From the NCBI GenBank assembly GCA_020426325.1, contig JAGQQG010000049.1, forward strand, positions 1 to 44,931: DNA of 44,931 nt, written 5' to 3'. The notes beneath the pieces were generated by a model. That model searched no databases. It was given only the letters and a program-made list of their open reading frames with translations, and was not told the DNA's origin. How positions within the stretch are numbered: position 1 is the first letter of the stretch; each line of letters begins with the position of its first letter. Below are positions 9,010 to 19,226 of this stretch, piece by piece. The translations under genes and the position numbers were made by a program. The DNA is from Planctomycetaceae bacterium. Lineage in GTDB: Bacteria; Planctomycetota; Planctomycetia; Planctomycetales; Planctomycetaceae.

Positions 9010-9077
9010 GCCTTTATAGCTTTAGGAGATATTGAGAATGCGTCACGATTTCGCCTCCATTGAGTTCAGCGAGAATC

Positions 9078-9704
9078 TCAGACTTCTGGTCGTATCCATT
9101 CAAGAAATCGAGGGTCCTCAATCAAGACCTGTGCAGCCGGATCGTTTTCCTTCATCCATTCCAAGTCGAACGGCCAGGGATGATCCTTCTTTGGCCTGCT
9201 GAGCCAAGGCCATTTGTCCAATTCGACCGGGCGACATTCAGGGTACATCCGCCCGTCGCGGTCGTGGCGAAATATCAGGTGATCCGTCCACATTCCAAAG
9301 TACCCGTGCAGCGATCCAGCAAGTAGATATGCAGGACCTTTGTCAACTTCGTGATCAAGGAATATGACCGAACCCGCACCAAACCCAGATCGGAGGACGA
9401 GGCAATGCCAGCTTCCGCAGCCATCACTCTGGATCGGCAGGTACTGTTCCGGATCATCGTAGTAGTAGGGCATCGGCGTCTGCGACAAGGAAAACCCTAG
9501 GTCCAGAATCTCGCCACTTACGTTGTCATCGATGCCCACAGATATTCCATCGAAAGTCGAGTAAAAGGACTCAACCTCCTCAGGGATGTATGCAAAGGAA
9601 GTTTTGAGTGCGTCCAAATTCTCGGACGATGCTGGCGGACCAATATCGACGTTGCGAAAGTAGTTACATAGTCGATCAATCGAATCATGAATGTCTTGAT
9701 TCAT
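9078..9704 (-). CDS. SMI1/KNR4 (SUKH) family immunity-like protein
   Basis: This 208-residue protein resembles the SUKH superfamily, whose bacterial members often neutralise contact-dependent or polymorphic toxins. The signature-like parts are IPEEVESFYSTFDG near 40-53, ILDLGFSLSQ, and the late strand run CLVLRSGFGAGSVIFLDHE. A Trp/Pro-rich C-terminal extension (WPWLSRPKKDHPWPF) follows. There is no signal peptide. No toxin gene is present beside it, so it would be an orphan immunity gene. The block is AT-richer than its flanks and bordered by the 35-bp repeat, which suggests acquisition as cargo. Confidence 0.7.
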   Translation of the reverse strand: MNQDIHDSIDRLCNYFRNVDIGPPASSENLDALKTSFAYIPEEVESFYSTFDGISVGIDDNVSGEILDLGFSLSQTPMPYYYDDPEQYLPIQSDGCGSWHCLVLRSGFGAGSVIFLDHEVDKGPAYLLAGSLHGYFGMWTDHLIFRHDRDGRMYPECRPVELDKWPWLSRPKKDHPWPFDLEWMKENDPAAQVLIEDPRFLEWIRPEV

Positions 9705-9722
9705 GTGCTCACTTTGAACTCA

Positions 9723-9757
9723 GATGACCAGGATTGAACGCACAATCACCGCGCCCG
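9723..9757. repeat. 35-bp direct repeat, right copy
   Basis: This is the partner of 8006-8040. It lies 19 bases upstream of the SUKH-like start and 65 bases from the stop of the PHP-domain gene. Both copies encode MTRIERTITAP on the plus strand and an AVIVRSILVI frame on the minus strand. The two base differences are silent in both of these frames. Confidence 0.8.
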
Positions 9758-9822
9758 GTTGGCGAGAGCCGGCTTTACTTGGCTAACGCCCCATCTGACG
9801 TCCCGCTCGTTGCAATCACAGA

Positions 9823-11139
9823 CTACTCCGTCACCTTCACGCCCGGGCCCACGACCGGTTGGCACCAGGCCTGTTTGAGGTCGTTGATTTCGGACGGGTT
9901 GGGGTGTTTGGCGTCGGAGGTGATGCGGGCTCGGATGTAGAGTTCTTTGCCGGTGAACGTGTAGGAGGCTTGGGTGCCATGTACCGTTTTGAAGACTTGG
10001 CCGATGTCGCCGGAGTAGTGGTGGGTGGTGTGGATCTCTTTGCCTGCTTCGTCGGTGACGGGTTGGCTCATGCGGTCGAAGTCGCTCATCGTGCCGATGA
10101 ATTCGATGGTGTAGGATTCGTCTGCTTCCGGAGCGACTTCGACGGAGAGACCTTCCGGCGAGGAGGTCACGCTTTTGAGGCTGACGCCGCTGGAGGCGTA
10201 GAACCGACCTGCTTCGAGGGCTTCGATGAGGGCGGCGGGGGTGAGTTCGGCTGCGAGGACCTGCACCCAGCCGCGGCCCGGCTCGCTGTCTCGGGAGGGG
10301 ATGCGGTGATAGGAGTGGCCGTCGTCGGTGGCGAGGCCGTACATCACCGGCAGGCCGAGTTCGCCCAGCCGATATGCGAGCACCACGTCCCAGATGTCTT
10401 CGGTCGAAGCGTGCTGATGGTCACCCGAGTTATGCACGCCGGGGTGTCCGTTGTAGACCTCGAAGAACTTTTCGCCGCGAATCGGGAACAGGTCCTCCGC
10501 CCGGATGGCGTAACCGAAGTTGGGGTGATTGAGGTGGATGATCATCGGCTGTCCGGTCCGCTCCCTTTGGGCGATGACCGCATTGACGTTGTTCTGGATC
10601 GTCTCCTGCACGCCCTCGCCGCGCATCGGGGGGATGACTTCCCTGACGTTGCTCGCATTCATGTGAATGGGCAGCCGTCCGTACGAATCGCTGATCTCCT
10701 CACCCTGAACGAGCAGGAATTCCTCCGGCTTGTTGAAGTGGTCCGCGACCTCGGTGAAGGTATGCATGCGAACTTCGAGCGACTCCCCCTCGCCGCGCTC
10801 TTCGATCCACTCCGGGAAGTTGGCTTTGAGTTTGTCGTAGGCTGTCCGCTTGCCTTTCGTGCGATCGACGTTGACCCACCGTTCCATGTCCTGAGCCAGC
10901 ACGTTGTGATCGGTGAAGACCAGGAAGTCGTAGTCCTTCTTCTGGTACCAGTCAGCGATGTTTTCGAGGTAATCGTCGCCGTCACTCCAATGCGAGTGCG
11001 TATGCATGTTGCCCCGATACCACCGCAGACCGTTGCCTGCCTTCAACTCCTCAGCATCCGAGGGAGGGACCACACAGACAGCGGCAATGGCCAGGGAGAG
11101 AACAGTTATCGTCATCAGCACGGAAAGCGGTCGACGCAT
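9823..11139 (-). CDS. Exported PHP-domain metal-dependent hydrolase
   Basis: This 438-residue protein starts with a hydrophobic signal peptide (residues 1-29). The PHP domain follows: H46-T-H48 in NMHTHSHWSDG, D77-H78 in FTDHN, GEEIS near 150, HLNHPN near 205 and TDDGHSYH near 290. These are the metal-binding motifs of PHP phosphoesterases. A C-terminal beta-domain (about 330-438) is typical of CehA-like relatives. It is expected to hydrolyse phosphoesters in the periplasm; the substrate is unknown. The ATG has AAGGA eight bases upstream. It is the last gene of a minus-strand run with the PfkB kinase and the propeller protein. Confidence 0.85.
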   Translation of the reverse strand: MRRPLSVLMTITVLSLAIAAVCVVPPSDAEELKAGNGLRWYRGNMHTHSHWSDGDDYLENIADWYQKKDYDFLVFTDHNVLAQDMERWVNVDRTKGKRTAYDKLKANFPEWIEERGEGESLEVRMHTFTEVADHFNKPEEFLLVQGEEISDSYGRLPIHMNASNVREVIPPMRGEGVQETIQNNVNAVIAQRERTGQPMIIHLNHPNFGYAIRAEDLFPIRGEKFFEVYNGHPGVHNSGDHQHASTEDIWDVVLAYRLGELGLPVMYGLATDDGHSYHRIPSRDSEPGRGWVQVLAAELTPAALIEALEAGRFYASSGVSLKSVTSSPEGLSVEVAPEADESYTIEFIGTMSDFDRMSQPVTDEAGKEIHTTHHYSGDIGQVFKTVHGTQASYTFTGKELYIRARITSDAKHPNPSEINDLKQAWCQPVVGPGVKVTE

Positions 11140-11222
11140 CGCAGAGTCCTTCGGGTGAGCCAGATGGGAGAGCCCTTCATTGTACTACTGACCGCCGGGG
11201 GACGTGAGTCATCGACCGACGT

Positions 11223-12152
11223 TCACAGCGATTTCACGCGAACGAGTCCGGCTTCCTCGCTGACGCTGAGCTGATCGAGACGTGCGGGAAGCAGATCGGT
11301 CGCATTCTGTGCAGCGGCAGCCATACCGAAGCGGACGGCATCGACCATGTCCGCCCCCTCGCTGAGCGCGACGGCGATCCCCGCTGCCAGACAGTCGCCG
11401 CAGCCGATCGGATTCACGACTTCGACCTCAAAGGGGACAAGTCGCCAGGATGCTGCGAGACTCGTGAGCAGCACGTCACCACGGCCGCTGGTGACGAGCA
11501 CCCACTCTGCTCCGGACTCGTTCAACTGCTTCATCGCCCTCACGACATCCGACTCGTCGCTCAGTGTTCGTCCACAAGTGGAGGCCAGTTCCTCACGATT
11601 GGGCTTCACGAGCAACGGCCTTCGATCAAGGGCAGCGACGAGTTCCGGACCCCGCACATCGAGAATCGCTTTCGGAGAGGAGTCGAGAAGCCGGCGATAC
11701 AGTTCGACCGGTTTCCCCTGTCCTTCGACCTCGGGCAGCGACCCGGTCAGGATCACGGTCTCTGCCTGTGAAGCTGCCTCGGCATAGCACGATTCAAACC
11801 GGCTCAGTTCGTCAGTCGTGATGGGGCGTGCATTCTCGACGAACTCGGTGACGCGACCACTGGTCTGTTCGATGACGGTCGTGCAGATGCGGGTTGTAGA
11901 GGCCGTTGTGATCCACTGGGCGGGAATCTCTTCTCTCGAAAACTCAACACGGATGGCATCGCCCGCCGGCCCCCCGATCGGACAGACCGTGTCGACGTCT
12001 GCCCCCAGGGAATTCAATGCCCGTGCCACGTTCAACACTTTGCCGGAGGCACACCAGTGCACTTCCCGAGCGCGGTTCACCTCGCCAACTGCGACCGCAT
12101 CGAACACGAAAATCTGTTGCCATGCGGGGCTGAGTCCAGCTGCGACAATCAC
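11223..12152 (-). CDS. PfkB-family sugar (phosphate) kinase
   Basis: This is a 309-residue cytoplasmic kinase of the PfkB/ribokinase fold. Landmarks are SGKVLNVARALNSLGADV at about 36-53, VKPNREEL near 190, and the second PfkB signature NPIGCGDCLAAG at 247-258 with catalytic Asp253. Overall layout and length resemble 1-phosphofructokinase or tagatose-6-phosphate kinase. The usual GGKGIN motif is changed to SGKVLN, so the substrate is uncertain. It starts with GTG at 12152, preceded by AGAGGAGT. It lies 58 bases after the propeller gene and 83 before the PHP gene, probably in one transcript. Confidence 0.88.
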   Translation of the reverse strand: MIVAAGLSPAWQQIFVFDAVAVGEVNRAREVHWCASGKVLNVARALNSLGADVDTVCPIGGPAGDAIRVEFSREEIPAQWITTASTTRICTTVIEQTSGRVTEFVENARPITTDELSRFESCYAEAASQAETVILTGSLPEVEGQGKPVELYRRLLDSSPKAILDVRGPELVAALDRRPLLVKPNREELASTCGRTLSDESDVVRAMKQLNESGAEWVLVTSGRGDVLLTSLAASWRLVPFEVEVVNPIGCGDCLAAGIAVALSEGADMVDAVRFGMAAAAQNATDLLPARLDQLSVSEEAGLVRVKSL

Positions 12153-12210
12153 GATCTCGACTCCTCTGAACTTGCAGCGGCGGGCTCAGGATCATCAGTT
12201 CTTGGACCCT

Positions 12211-13488
12211 TCAACGAGTGCCCAGACAGTAGAGCATCTCCTGCCGTTTTCCGTCATGATCCTCTGCGATTCGCATGTAGATGCGACTGCCGACGAAGAC
12301 TGGCGTCGCATACACCTCTCCGGGAATGGTGTTCTCGCCAATCAACTCGAATTCGTCTGTATTGGCTTCAAAGAGAAAAGTGGTGCCCACTTCGTTGATG
12401 GCGTAAATCGTATTCCCCACAAGGACGGGAGACGCGTTGAAGGTGCCTCCCAGCCGTCCTTTCCACTGCTCCTCGCCCGTGTCCGACTTCCAGCACATGG
12501 CGACGCCCGCATCGGTGACCGCATACAGGTAGCCGTCCTTGATCAGCATCGACGGGACATACACACGCACGCTGTTCTCCCAGGCGACTTCGCCACCGCC
12601 ATCAACCCGAATCGCGGCGACGTGATTGCGTGGGTACCCTCCCGTTGTGAACACATGCTTGCCGTCGGTGATGGTCGACGTGACACACTCGGTCGTTGCT
12701 CCTTCTGTCTCCCACAACTTCTCGCCCGATTGCGGATCGAAACAGCTAATCAGATCGCAGCCGACCTGAATGAGACGCTGTTTGCCATCGATGGTGAGCA
12801 GAATCGGGGACGGGTAATTCGGTTTCTCAGGACGCTTGTGTTGCCAGACAATCTCACCCGTCTCGCGATCCAGCCCCATCAAGGCTCCGCCGCTCTTATT
12901 GTCCGCAATCACGATCACCAGCGAACCTGCAATCAGGGGTGAGGAGCCGAATCCCTGATGGACGACATAGTCGGAGATCTTCCTTTGCCAGAGTTGCTCT
13001 CCTTCGCAGGTGAGGGCCGTCGTGTAGACAGCATCCCGATTGAGGAAATTGACGAACAGCCGTTCCCCGTCACAGGCCAGTGTCGATGATGCCTGTGTCG
13101 TCCGTTTGTTTCCCTTGTCGTTCAGTCCACCGTCGTGCACCACCTTCGTCCACACGGGCTCGCCGGACTGTCGATCAAAACAGAGGACCGACTGCGTTTG
13201 CTCAGCTTCATCAGCGGTCGGCAGATAGACGCGGTCACCCACCACAATCGGCGAGGCATGCCCCTTGCCAGAGACCGGGGTCTTCCACAGGACGCTCTCG
13301 CTTGAACTCCAGTTTGTCGGAGGGTGCTGTCCCGCCGGAGCGATCCCATCTCGCGTCGGTCCCCGCCACCACGGCCAGTCTCCGTCGGGGACAGCGACCG
13401 TCGAAACGGTCGAGGTCGCACCGTCACCGGCAAAAAGCTGAACGGGAAATGAACAGAGTACAGCCAGAATGAAGAGTCGAAGATGCAT
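12211..13488 (-). CDS. Exported PQQ-type beta-propeller protein
   Basis: This 425-residue protein has a signal peptide (about 1-20). It then shows the planctomycete propeller start DWPWWRGPTRDGIAP and repeated blades of the type 'VLCFDRQSGEPVWTK', 'GLDRETGEIVWQHK' and 'CFDPQSGEKLWETEG'. The fold is the PQQ/BamB-like eight-bladed propeller. Without quinoprotein catalytic residues visible it is more likely a binding or scaffold protein than a dehydrogenase. It is the first gene of the run down to 9823. Confidence 0.88.
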   Translation of the reverse strand: MHLRLFILAVLCSFPVQLFAGDGATSTVSTVAVPDGDWPWWRGPTRDGIAPAGQHPPTNWSSSESVLWKTPVSGKGHASPIVVGDRVYLPTADEAEQTQSVLCFDRQSGEPVWTKVVHDGGLNDKGNKRTTQASSTLACDGERLFVNFLNRDAVYTTALTCEGEQLWQRKISDYVVHQGFGSSPLIAGSLVIVIADNKSGGALMGLDRETGEIVWQHKRPEKPNYPSPILLTIDGKQRLIQVGCDLISCFDPQSGEKLWETEGATTECVTSTITDGKHVFTTGGYPRNHVAAIRVDGGGEVAWENSVRVYVPSMLIKDGYLYAVTDAGVAMCWKSDTGEEQWKGRLGGTFNASPVLVGNTIYAINEVGTTFLFEANTDEFELIGENTIPGEVYATPVFVGSRIYMRIAEDHDGKRQEMLYCLGTR

Positions 13489-13673
13489 GGTGATCGTTGG
13501 GGAAGAAGCTTGGTGAAATGATGGCTGACATGAAATGCGTAAAGGGGAGGGAACGCTGATTTCCGCTCATCAGCACTCAGTGTCTGTAGGTTTCGGGAGA
13601 TTCAAGAGATATCTGGGTTAATGAGAAGGTTATGAGTGTTCCCCAAAACAAATGCGGGAGTCGAGCCCTTCGG

Positions 13674-16229
13674 TTACTGATCGAGCGGCCGCATATAGGG
13701 ATTGGCAATCTCAACCGGACCTCCGGGAATCAGTGTCAACGGGCCGTTTGACGTTCTTGGACTCAAGGCCTGATTGGTGACGACCAGCTGGCCGTTCAGC
13801 GACACAGTCAGCAGACCATCGACGAGAGTTCCCTCCAAGCGGTTCCATTCACCAAGTGGCCGCATTCCTTTCAATTCCTGATGAATCGGTATCGCGGTTG
13901 CGTCATCGCCATGTAATTCAAGCAGCAAATGATCGGAACTTTCCGCCAGTTTGACATCGATGATGAAACCCATGTCATCAAATGTTTCCTCCGTTGCGAG
14001 TGCCGCATCGTCGCCGCCGTCACCGGTATAGGAGAGCACCCAGTCCTTGACCTGCCATTGATCATCTTCGGTCTTCCAGCCGGACAGATCGACGCCCGTG
14101 TACAGACAGCGGTAGCCGCGATCGGCGATCGCAACGTGTTCTTGCTCGATGGGGCTGTCGGGTAACTCCCGGATGCGAATGTTGCGGTAGTGGACGATAC
14201 CGCCCTCGGACTCCAGACAGATGTAGCCTTTGCGGGGACTGCACTCTTTCCCTTGAGTCACCACCTTGCCGTTGACGGCGAGGGAGATGTTTCCGTCCTG
14301 GCAAACGACGCGGTAATGGTTCCACTCCGGACTCGGCTTCGATCGTTCCTCTGTCGGGAACGCACGGTCACCGCCTCGGCCATTGACGGGCGTCATCGTC
14401 GCCCCGTGAATCGGAAAGATGTCGCCGTGCGTCGTGTGACTCTGTGTGTTCCCATAGTCGTTCTCCAACACCTGCACCTCAATCCCGCGATGGAACGGTA
14501 CGCCCCGGGCAGTGATGTCGTCGGCCCAGATGAAGACCCCCGCATTTCCTTTGGGGACCCTGTGTCGCCATTCGAGTTCGAGGATGAAGTTCTGGTACAT
14601 GCGGTCCGTGCGAACTTCGCCGATCGGCTTGCCCGAGCAGACGAGCATGCCATCCTCGACAGACCACGTCGACGGAGCCGTGTTCACCGGCACCCAACCG
14701 GAGAGGTCCTTGCCGTTGAACAACGGACGGAACTCAGCCGTGTCGTCACCGTCGTCCGGTCGATAGTCGGGGTTCTTCAGTGGCGGCTGCGCTCCCATGT
14801 CTTCTCGCCAGTTGTTGAGCAGTGACAGCAGGCGAGCGGCATGCTCCGGATGAGACTCGGACAGGTCTATCGTCTCACTGAGGTCCTTCTTGAGGTTGTA
14901 CAGCTCATGATGTCCGTCGTCGTAGAACTCCACGAGCCGCCATTCGCCCGCGCGGATCGCTGAGTACGGAGTCGCACCGCTGCTGTGATAGTGCGGGTAA
15001 TGCCAGAAGAGCGTGTCCCGCTCGAGCGAATCGCTGGGCTGTTTGAGCAGCGATGCAATCGAGACCCCGTCGACGTTTGCATTGTGCGATTCGTCACCTT
15101 CAGTACCCGTCATCTCCAGAATGGTGGGGTAAAAGTCACAGGTAATGATCGGCTCATCACAGGTCACACCTGCGGGTGTCACTCCCGGCCACGAGATGAT
15201 CGTTGGGATACGCACGCCGCCTTCGTAGACCGATCCCTTCCCGTCACGGAGCGGCGCGTTGTCCGTCGGTTGACCCGAGTCATGACTGTCGAGACCGCCA
15301 TTGTCGGATGTGTAGATGATGATCGTGTTGTCAGCGAGGCCCAGTTCATCGAGAGTCTGGCGAATACGGCCCACGCTGTGATCCACACTCTCGACCATCG
15401 CCGCATAGCCCGGATTGTGATGTCGATGTTTGTCCGTGATGAGTGACTCGTACTTCTCAGTGAGATCCTTGCGACCCTGAATCGGCGTATGCACAGCATA
15501 GTGGGCGAAGTACAGAAAGAACGGCCCGTCCTTCATCTCCTCAACCAGTGAGACGGCCCGATCGGTCAGCATGTCTGTGAGGTACTGACCCTCCGTCTCA
15601 TTCGATGGGGGAAAGTTCTCGACGCGGGCATCAACCCCTTGGAACTTGGCGTGGCGATAGGGCCAGTAGTACGTTCCGGGGGCTCCCCACTGATTACCGG
15701 CGACGTTGAAGTCAAACCCCTGATGCTGCGGATAGAACGGCTCGACGTCCGATCGTTCGCTTGAACGGGGTGTGAGATGCCACTTGCCGACGTGTGCCGT
15801 CTGATAGCCGTTCGCCTTGAGAGCTTCTGCGATGGTGGTGTAGCGGTGTTCGAGAAACTGTGTCCAATCGGGAGGCATGTACGGCAAGGTTCGCTTCTGC
15901 TCCGGTTTCATGCGGGGGAAATGACCGTCGATCCAGTCGGTGAGGTGGAGACGTGCCGGGTACATGCCCGTCATCATGGCTGCCCGGGTTGGCGAACAGA
16001 CCGTGCAGGCCGCGTAAGCATCGGTGAATCGCACTCCCTCGGCTGCCAGCCGGTCGATGTGAGGAGTCTGGTACAGGTCGCTGCCATAACAACCCGCGTC
16101 GGTCCAGCCCAGGTCGTCGATCATGAACACGATGACATTCGGCCGCTGTTCGTCAGCACGGGCGAGTGATGAGAAAGCCAGGCAAACAACAATACCGGCG
16201 AACGTACGCATCGACAGTCGAAATCTCAT
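13674..16229 (-). CDS. Sulfatase fused to two DUF1080-like domains
   Basis: This exported protein has 851 residues. Residues 1-25 are a signal peptide. About 28-475 form a type I sulfatase: NVIVFMIDDLGW for calcium binding, VCSPTRAAMMTG with Cys78 as the residue expected to become formylglycine, GKWHL, and TSDNGG. From about 496 to 690 comes a DUF1080 (3-keto-disaccharide hydrolase/concanavalin-like) domain, LFNGKDLSGW...EWRHRVPKGNAGVFIW. A second, diverged copy runs from about 705 (LYTGVDLSGWKTEDDQW). The ATG at 16229 has GAGGG six bases upstream. It is divergent from the other three sulfatases. It probably removes sulfate from a polymer outside the cytoplasm while the C-terminal domains bind or cleave sugar. 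Confidence 0.92.
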   Translation of the reverse strand: MRFRLSMRTFAGIVVCLAFSSLARADEQRPNVIVFMIDDLGWTDAGCYGSDLYQTPHIDRLAAEGVRFTDAYAACTVCSPTRAAMMTGMYPARLHLTDWIDGHFPRMKPEQKRTLPYMPPDWTQFLEHRYTTIAEALKANGYQTAHVGKWHLTPRSSERSDVEPFYPQHQGFDFNVAGNQWGAPGTYYWPYRHAKFQGVDARVENFPPSNETEGQYLTDMLTDRAVSLVEEMKDGPFFLYFAHYAVHTPIQGRKDLTEKYESLITDKHRHHNPGYAAMVESVDHSVGRIRQTLDELGLADNTIIIYTSDNGGLDSHDSGQPTDNAPLRDGKGSVYEGGVRIPTIISWPGVTPAGVTCDEPIITCDFYPTILEMTGTEGDESHNANVDGVSIASLLKQPSDSLERDTLFWHYPHYHSSGATPYSAIRAGEWRLVEFYDDGHHELYNLKKDLSETIDLSESHPEHAARLLSLLNNWREDMGAQPPLKNPDYRPDDGDDTAEFRPLFNGKDLSGWVPVNTAPSTWSVEDGMLVCSGKPIGEVRTDRMYQNFILELEWRHRVPKGNAGVFIWADDITARGVPFHRGIEVQVLENDYGNTQSHTTHGDIFPIHGATMTPVNGRGGDRAFPTEERSKPSPEWNHYRVVCQDGNISLAVNGKVVTQGKECSPRKGYICLESEGGIVHYRNIRIRELPDSPIEQEHVAIADRGYRCLYTGVDLSGWKTEDDQWQVKDWVLSYTGDGGDDAALATEETFDDMGFIIDVKLAESSDHLLLELHGDDATAIPIHQELKGMRPLGEWNRLEGTLVDGLLTVSLNGQLVVTNQALSPRTSNGPLTLIPGGPVEIANPYMRPLDQ

Positions 16230-16235
16230 GGGCAA

Positions 16236-16652
16236 CCCTCACAGACATCGGTTCCAAGACTCCAATGATACTCACAAGGCAGAGGTTTGTCCCACCCGAT
16301 GGTCGACGCGTTCCGAGAGATGAACACGTTGGACTCTCGCAGAGACGCAAAGGCGCAGAGAAGCGATCAGGATCGTTGCGGGGAATGATCGACTGGAGTC
16401 GCGATCGAATTCGTGGGTCACGTCCCACACATGGCCGCGGGAACGCCAAAGGTGACTGCGCTCGGGTTCACCCTCTGCGTCTCCCCGCCTCTGCGAGAGT
16501 ACACCTTCATCCAACGCACACAAAACCACGCCTCAGAAAAGACTCCGCCCAATCATGACTCTTTCATCCACGCCAGATGGAGTCGCGTCGCAGTCACCGT
16601 TATCATGAGAGGCTCTCATTCGCGACATCCTGAGAACTGAGGCACGTGCATC
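16236..16652. repeat. Divergent sulfatase intergenic region with family 1-like inverted repeat
   Basis: This gap of about 417 bases separates two divergent sulfatase genes. It holds a long inverted repeat: CTCTCGCAGAGACGC at about 16334-16348 and its complement GCCTCTGCGAGAG at about 16487-16499. An outer CGTTGGA (16328-16334) is matched by TCCAACG (16511-16517). The sequence resembles the CAGAGGACGCAGAG family but with a loop of over 100 bases. Promoters for both genes must lie here; I could not single one out. Confidence 0.6.
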
Positions 16653-19223
16653 ATGTGGAAGCAAGTTTCACTTCTGATCGTTGTCACACTCTGCGGGTCG
16701 GCGAGTGACGCGACCGCCAGTGATCGGCCAAACTTTATCATCATCCTTGCGGACGATCTGGGATACGGCGATCTGGCCTGCTACGGAAATGCGGTCAATC
16801 GAACGCCGCATCTCGATCGGATGGCGTCTGAGGGACTGCGATTCACCGACTTTCACACGAACGGCCCCATGTGTTCCGCGACGCGGGCGGCCCTGCTGAC
16901 CGGCAAATATCAGCACCGTTTTGGTCGGCACTTCGAGGGAGCCCTGTCGCATAAGAATGAGCACGACGGTCTGCCCCTTGATGCCGTCACGATCGCGGAT
17001 GCCTTGCACGATGCGGGCTATGCAACCGGGATGTACGGCAAGTGGCACCTCGGCTTTCAACCGCCCCTGATGCCGCCTCAACAGGGATTCGATGACTTTC
17101 GCGGACTCGTCACCGGCGGCGGCGATCATCACTCGCACATCAATCGCTCCGGCGGCAAGGACTGGTGGCATAACAACGAGATCGAAATGGAAACGGGCTA
17201 CTCGACCAATCTCATCACACAACACAGTCAGGAGTTCATCCGCCAGCACAAGGACGAGCCGTTCTTCCTCTACGTCGCTCACCTCGCCATCCACTTCCCC
17301 TGGCAGGGACCGGAGGACAAGGGTTACCGGGTCGAGGGCCAAAGTTACTGGGACAATAAACATGGTGTGCCACGCGGCTCGAATGTCGGTCCAGTCACGA
17401 GGGACATGATTGAAGCACTCGACGGAAGCGTCGGGCAGATTCTCGGCACACTCAAGGAGCTTGATCTCGACGAAGACACGTTCGTGATCTTTACCTCCGA
17501 CAATGGTGGCTACCTTACTTACTCCGGTGGCTTTCACAACATCTCCAGCAACGGTCCGTACCGCGGACAGAAGACGGAGATCTTCGAGGGGGGGCACCGC
17601 GTGCCGGCGATTGTGCGCTGGCCCGGTAAAGTCGAACCGGGTGTTACTGATCAAACGACCGCGACGTTTGACCTGTTTCCCACGCTGCTCGAACTCGCTG
17701 GACTTGAGAAACAGATCGAGCCACTCGACCTCGACGGCACCTCACTCACGTCGCTGCTGATGGATGGTCAAACGCTCGATGATCGCACGCTCTTTTGGCG
17801 AATCCGGGAGCACCGGGCCGTTCGCCAAGGTCCCTGGAAACTGGTCGCCCTCGGTGACGACGTCAGCCTTTACAACCTCGACGAAGCCATGGACGAGTCG
17901 CATGATGTCGCCCCTGCGAATGGACGGCTGGTCGCAGAGTTGCAGGAGAAGCTGGCCAACTGGGAGGCTGACGTCGACGGCAAGCAACTTCAGCGAGAGC
18001 TGAGAGTGGCGAGTGATCAACTCACCTACGATGTCGAGTTAACGACTGCGACCAATGGCTTCGACGGAGACTACTGCTGGGTGCATGCCCGTGCCGGGGC
18101 CGTTCCTCCGCAGGCCCCCGGCAACCCGCACGATGATCCGCTGGTCGTGATGACGACGCAGAAACTGCTGCTCACCGGTTCGGATGTGTTCTACGCTCTC
18201 AATCAACTGACGACAGAAGATAACGGGCAAACATGGACCGAACCTCTGCCGTTGGAGTCGTTCGCACGACAGACTTTCACTGGGAAAGGGGCGCTCCCTA
18301 CAGGGGCCGACAGCGCCCCCGAGTTGCTGCAGCCGGGCGATGAGACGACCGTCTGTGACTTCACCCCCCAATGGCATGCAGCCACACAGAAGTTGCTCGG
18401 CACGGGCCATACCGTCTGGTACCGCAACAACCGGGTCAATGATGTCCGACCGCGCGGCACAGCCTATGCAGTCTTCGATCCGGACAGCCGCACGTGGTCG
18501 AAGTGGCGGACGATCGACATGCCGAACGAGCCAAAGTTCATCAACGCGGGTGCCGGTTGCGTCCAACGACTCGACCTGCCAAACGGCGATATCCTCATGC
18601 CGATCTACTTCAAGGAACCTCAGTCGAAGCTGTCGAGCGTGACCGTGCTTCGCTGCACCTTCGACGGCGAGTCGCTGTCTTACGTCGAGCATGGCAACGA
18701 GATGTCGGTCGATGTGCCACGCGGATTGGGCGAGCCGTCAATCACGAAGTTCGCCGACCGCTATTACCTCACGCTTCGCAATGACGAACAGGGTTACGTC
18801 ACCTCCAGCGATGACGGCTTGCACTTCAACGAGCCGCGACCCTGGAGGTTCGACGACGGCTCACACCTCGGCAGTTACAACACCCAACAACACTGGGTCA
18901 CGCACAGTGAGGGCCTGTTCCTCGTTTACACCCGACGCGGAGCTGACAACGATCACGTGTTTCGTCATCGAGCCCCGCTGTTCATCGCCCGCGTCGATCC
19001 CGACACATTGCAGGTCATTCGCTCAACCGAGCAGATCCTCGTCCCCGAACGGGGTGCCCGCCTCGGCAACTTTGGCGTCGTCGATGTCTCGCCCGACGAG
19101 ACATGGGTCACCGTCACCGAATGGATGCAGCCCAAAGGTGTCGAGAAGCATGGAAGCGACAACAGCATCTTCGTTGCCAAGCTGAAGTGGGATCGGCCGA
19201 ACACGTTGGTTGTTGGGAAGTAG
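16653..19223 (+). CDS. Sulfatase fused to a sialidase-like domain
   Basis: This exported protein has 856 residues. A signal peptide (1-22) precedes a type I sulfatase (about 25-450): [25 protein letters not shown] with Cys74 as the expected formylglycine, GKWHLG and TSDNGG. The motif has Ala where Pro is more usual, which is tolerated in the family. From about 452 to 850 comes a six-bladed sialidase-like domain ([24 protein letters not shown]sp-box, [11 protein letters not shown]). This suggests the protein removes both sulfate and a terminal sugar, or binds the glycan. It is the first gene of a plus-strand run; the next gene starts three bases after its stop. Confidence 0.92.
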   Translation: MWKQVSLLIVVTLCGSASDATASDRPNFIIILADDLGYGDLACYGNAVNRTPHLDRMASEGLRFTDFHTNGPMCSATRAALLTGKYQHRFGRHFEGALSHKNEHDGLPLDAVTIADALHDAGYATGMYGKWHLGFQPPLMPPQQGFDDFRGLVTGGGDHHSHINRSGGKDWWHNNEIEMETGYSTNLITQHSQEFIRQHKDEPFFLYVAHLAIHFPWQGPEDKGYRVEGQSYWDNKHGVPRGSNVGPVTRDMIEALDGSVGQILGTLKELDLDEDTFVIFTSDNGGYLTYSGGFHNISSNGPYRGQKTEIFEGGHRVPAIVRWPGKVEPGVTDQTTATFDLFPTLLELAGLEKQIEPLDLDGTSLTSLLMDGQTLDDRTLFWRIREHRAVRQGPWKLVALGDDVSLYNLDEAMDESHDVAPANGRLVAELQEKLANWEADVDGKQLQRELRVASDQLTYDVELTTATNGFDGDYCWVHARAGAVPPQAPGNPHDDPLVVMTTQKLLLTGSDVFYALNQLTTEDNGQTWTEPLPLESFARQTFTGKGALPTGADSAPELLQPGDETTVCDFTPQWHAATQKLLGTGHTVWYRNNRVNDVRPRGTAYAVFDPDSRTWSKWRTIDMPNEPKFINAGAGCVQRLDLPNGDILMPIYFKEPQSKLSSVTVLRCTFDGESLSYVEHGNEMSVDVPRGLGEPSITKFADRYYLTLRNDEQGYVTSSDDGLHFNEPRPWRFDDGSHLGSYNTQQHWVTHSEGLFLVYTRRGADNDHVFRHRAPLFIARVDPDTLQVIRSTEQILVPERGARLGNFGVVDVSPDETWVTVTEWMQPKGVEKHGSDNSIFVAKLKWDRPNTLVVGK

Positions 19224-19226
19224 AGA

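Noticed and set aside
8656..9063. Open frame of 135 codons opposite the unknown minus-strand gene
   Set aside because: The neighbouring genes are on the minus strand and the minus-strand protein has more regular strand structure. The choice is not certain.
9723..9800. GGCGTTAGCC near the right direct repeat resembles an integron attC core
   Set aside because: The matching inverse core and the L sites are absent and no integrase gene is in the window. It is kept only as a cassette hypothesis to test.
9859..11274. A 471-codon open frame on the plus strand opposite the PHP-domain gene
   Set aside because: The minus-strand frame carries clear PHP motifs and a signal peptide; the plus-strand frame is a high-GC shadow with no family character.
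13555..13574. GCTGAT...ATCAGC hairpin upstream of the propeller gene
   Set aside because: It has a 6-bp stem, an 8-base loop and no T-run on either strand, so it is too weak to call a terminator.
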